Of a DNA stretch of 64,000 nucleotides, positions 62,601 through 64,000 are shown piece by piece (the stretch's first letter is position 1; every line of letters begins with the position of its first letter). The position numbers were made by a program, and so were the translations under genes. The DNA is taken from contig NC_018395.1 of the NCBI RefSeq assembly GCF_000208865.1, forward strand, positions 6,186,839-6,250,838. Reading direction: 5' to 3'. The notes beneath the pieces were generated by a model. The model saw only the letters and a program-made list of their open reading frames with translations, did no database searches and was not told the DNA's origin. The DNA is from Neospora caninum Liverpool (taxonomy: Eukaryota; Apicomplexa; Conoidasida; Eucoccidiorida; Sarcocystidae).

Positions 62601-64000
62601 TTGGCTGCTCGAAGGACGCGGCGCCGGAGACGCCGCTGCAGGCTCAGGCTTCCCGCTGGACGTGGACGGCTCGGCAGGCGACGCGGGTGCAGGCGCGTGT
62701 GGGCCAGGCGGTGTCGTGGGCGATGTTTCGTCCTTCTCGCGATCGCCCCCGCCTTGAGCAGGCGCGGATGTCGCTCGCCCCTGCTTCCGCTCTTCTTCGC
62801 GCTTCGCTAGGAAACGCGAATGGGCCGTCGACGCAGCTGCCTCAGCTGCAGCAGAGGCGGCGATTTCCACTTCGATCTCGAGAACAGCTTGGTAGTAGAG
62901 CGCGCACCTGAGGGCCACTGCCGTGGTTCTCAACGTATTCTTCAGCTGCCTGAGGAGATCCGGGAGCGCCTGCGAGGCAACGCCCTGGAGGCTGTGGGCT
63001 CCCAGGACGTCTGCCGCCACGGTCGCAACGGAGACATCCGCTGCAGCCTCTGGGCCGCAAGCGTCGTGACACAGCGGCGAGTGAGGCGGAGGCGCCAGAA
63101 AGGAAAACTCCGGTAACAGAGACTCCGACGGCGGGCTATGGTGATAGGGAAGCAGCAGCGCGTACGCTGACAGTGGCGGATAGAATGCGGGCCTCGACGG
63201 CGCCGCAGCTCCGCACGCATTCGAAGGCGGGCTGCCTCCCGACACGTCCAGAGGATAAGAGATCGAAGACGGGGGCGACGACGAGGGTGAAGGAAGAGAG
63301 AGATTGATCGACGCCGCTTGCGCATACAGCTGCAAGACATACACCCGACAGGGATGCACACACGCAGGAACGCAATTAATTTCAACAATGCCGTCAACGG
63401 CCGACACGCGAAAACGAGACACACAACCGAATCCAAACCCGAAACCTCTTCGTCGTGTACACAGCGCCTTACACGGGAATTGTAAGTCCACCGGCACGCA
63501 CGCACGGGAGGTTTACCACATTTTCTTCTACACGACCAGGACTCGGTAGGTTCAGAGGGTGTGCCTTTCTATGGCTGCGACGTTTTGCGGGGCTTCCGCT
63601 TCCAGGACCAGGTGCGCACAGGGACATATCGGTTCATGCCTGAGCGCGTGGGTACACCTGAGGTTCCCCAGTCGCCTTCTTCCTGTTCCTCACCGCAGGA
63701 AGCATCGCTCGCAGTGTCTTGAGCGAGATGGCAAGAATCCGAACTGCTTGTCGCAAGAGGCTGCGCACAGCGGCCAGGCGCTCGTCGACTCGTCTGCCGA
63801 ATTCTCCGCCTTCGACCGATCGCCACGACGCGGCGATGCTCGGCGCGGAGACCTCGGGGAGCGCGGGTGGCGCCTGAGGTGACTGCGACGTGTCTTTGCC
63901 AGGTGGATCCGATGTGTCTTCCGCGGCACTTGGGGCGTCCCAAGTCATCTGGGCACTGCTTTCTTCGCCTTCGCCCGGGATTCGCACCTCCGTTTCTTCC
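32561..64000 (-). CDS. TRRAP: TRRAP/Tra1 homologue (5' end outside window)
   Basis: Twenty-three visible exons: 63694-64000 (open at the edge), 60711-63329, 56689-60477, 54287-56392, 53476-53912, 52620-53292, 51471-52276, 47452-51095, 44217-46978, 42341-43671, 41836-42031, 41234-41404, 40664-40897, 40277-40432, 39928-40033, 39074-39411, 38291-38552, 37640-37934, 37158-37323, 36382-36770, 34778-35623, 32941-34261 and 32561-32662. All 22 introns are GT-AG and all phases agree, giving about 7,685 codons in the window. Order: HEAT-type repeats with a Tra1-like block (LKNLLPHLSSLVHPVLTALS, VTLALRTVELWVENL), FAT, a kinase-like domain without catalytic residues, and FATC. TRRAP/Tra1 is a nuclear scaffold that docks transcription activators to SAGA- and NuA4-type histone acetyltransferase complexes. 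The extra length is Ala/Ser/Gly/Glu-rich inserts. The 873-codon exon 60711-63329 has an odd basic stretch (61,000-61,300) that could hide an intron. Confidence 0.9.
32941..35623 (-). other. PI3K-like pseudokinase region of TRRAP
   Basis: Exons 34778-35623 and 32941-34261. The match to TRRAP runs in order: VIVKLKKWKDLLGRR, YTLKRLGFIGSNGSTYYFVV, RLMEDPPSLLTLQEIL, FRKRFTQSVGLFGLLNYILS, and VPFRLTRNIESLIGPFG with FIRDDITAFH. Where active PIKKs have the GDRHxxN catalytic loop this protein has GLLNYILSMVDINPS. Where they have DFG it has LELKPCYNG. Both catalytic signatures are absent, as in all TRRAP/Tra1 proteins, so a scaffold rather than a kinase is expected. An acidic Glu/Lys-rich insert of about 100 residues sits at 33,650-33,980. 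Confidence 0.85.
36382..42031 (-). other. FAT domain region of TRRAP in eleven small exons
   Basis: Exons from 41836-42031 to 36382-36770, mostly 100-390 bases, give conserved FAT text: AALAFLQHGFYNQAKNRIVE, VCWLSTTKHLNQWNSLNEYA, AHIALLVQFQLYVELLEGYH, SWDSIDSWNDLFVWRNFIFS, GAAWLTWAKMNENLF and RLYLSRILWILSYD. These are the TPR-like helical repeats that cradle the kinase-like domain in PIKK proteins. In contrast to the huge 5' exons, this part has few inserts, which marks it as the structurally constrained core. Confidence 0.85.
42341..64000 (-). other. N-terminal HEAT-repeat region of TRRAP with low-complexity inserts
   Basis: Ten exons, several of them 2-4 kb. Helical repeat pairs are recognisable throughout, for example LLRQLKNTLRTTAVALRCAL (63,000 region), AHLRLYRYLLKAVVAWPE-type text near 59,850, PTLRCIQLIEETARLFCLVQ (56,300), TLLLALRFLKLALIHPDWQE (53,900) and RAILRLFASLRQQQPDFLF (50,950). 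Between them lie long acidic or Ala/Ser/Gly-rich inserts, such as a Gly/Ala/Pro run at about 58,930-59,170 and a Glu/Asp run at about 57,780-57,920. Confidence 0.8.

Noticed and set aside
32561..64000. Identification as ATM, TOR or DNA-PK instead of TRRAP
   Set aside because: The kinase-like domain lacks catalytic motifs, and the motifs around it (PFRLTRNIESL, RLMEDPPS, LALRTVELWVENL) match TRRAP/Tra1. No FRB-like or TOR-specific segment is seen.
1..64000. CRISPR arrays, operons, phage or defence genes
   Set aside because: The sequence is eukaryotic nuclear DNA with introns. No regularly spaced repeats, ribosome binding sites or prokaryotic gene families were found.

Overview
This window looks like nuclear DNA of a coccidian apicomplexan, most probably Toxoplasma gondii or a very close relative. 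The signs are genes cut into many exons by short GT-AG introns (donors mostly GTAAG or GTGAG), very large exons full of Ser/Ala/Gly/Pro/Glu low-complexity sequence, several palindromic TGCATGCA octamers, and a single eukaryotic nuclear tRNA. Nothing suggests a bacterium, plasmid, virus or mobile element. I built exon models by hand from splice signals, reading-frame phase and protein family motifs. No search or alignment was run.

Layout from left to right. (1) Bases 1-1529, plus strand: the 3' end of a coiled-coil protein gene that starts outside the window. (2) About 1.5-4.5 kb: non-coding, with one intact tRNA-Val(AAC) flanked by two decayed copies of the same tRNA. (3) About 4.5-9.9 kb, minus strand: a gene of at least ten exons whose product carries an HPD motif in a J-like domain and resembles the DUF4460/DUF4461 (TCAIM-like, mitochondrial) family. 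(4) A divergent promoter region at about 10-11.3 kb with three TGCATGCA octamers. (5) 11.3-12.5 kb, plus strand: a single-exon Ddi1-like retropepsin interrupted by large low-complexity inserts. (6) 12.5-17.2 kb: no recognisable gene, between two convergent 3' ends. (7) 17.2-26.3 kb, minus strand: a CELF/Bruno-like RNA-binding protein of about 2,640 residues with at least two RRM domains. (8) 28.7-32.1 kb, minus strand: an unrecognised helical protein of about 350 residues in about ten small exons, with a doubtful 128-residue three-exon model just beyond its stop. (9) 32.56 kb to the right edge, minus strand: almost all of a giant TRRAP/Tra1 homologue in 23 visible exons, from N-terminal HEAT repeats through FAT and pseudokinase to a separate FATC exon.

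The genes do not form one pathway. The themes are chromatin and transcription (TRRAP/Tra1, the non-catalytic scaffold of SAGA and NuA4 acetyltransferase complexes), RNA regulation (CELF-like), proteolysis (Ddi1-like retropepsin) and probably mitochondrial function (TCAIM-like). The best material for a second look is the TRRAP gene at roughly twice the usual length with its isolated FATC exon, the insert-laden retropepsin, the HPD-bearing gene, the unnamed ten-exon gene, and the cluster of decaying tRNA-Val copies. I saw no new multi-gene system such as a defence island or biosynthetic cluster.
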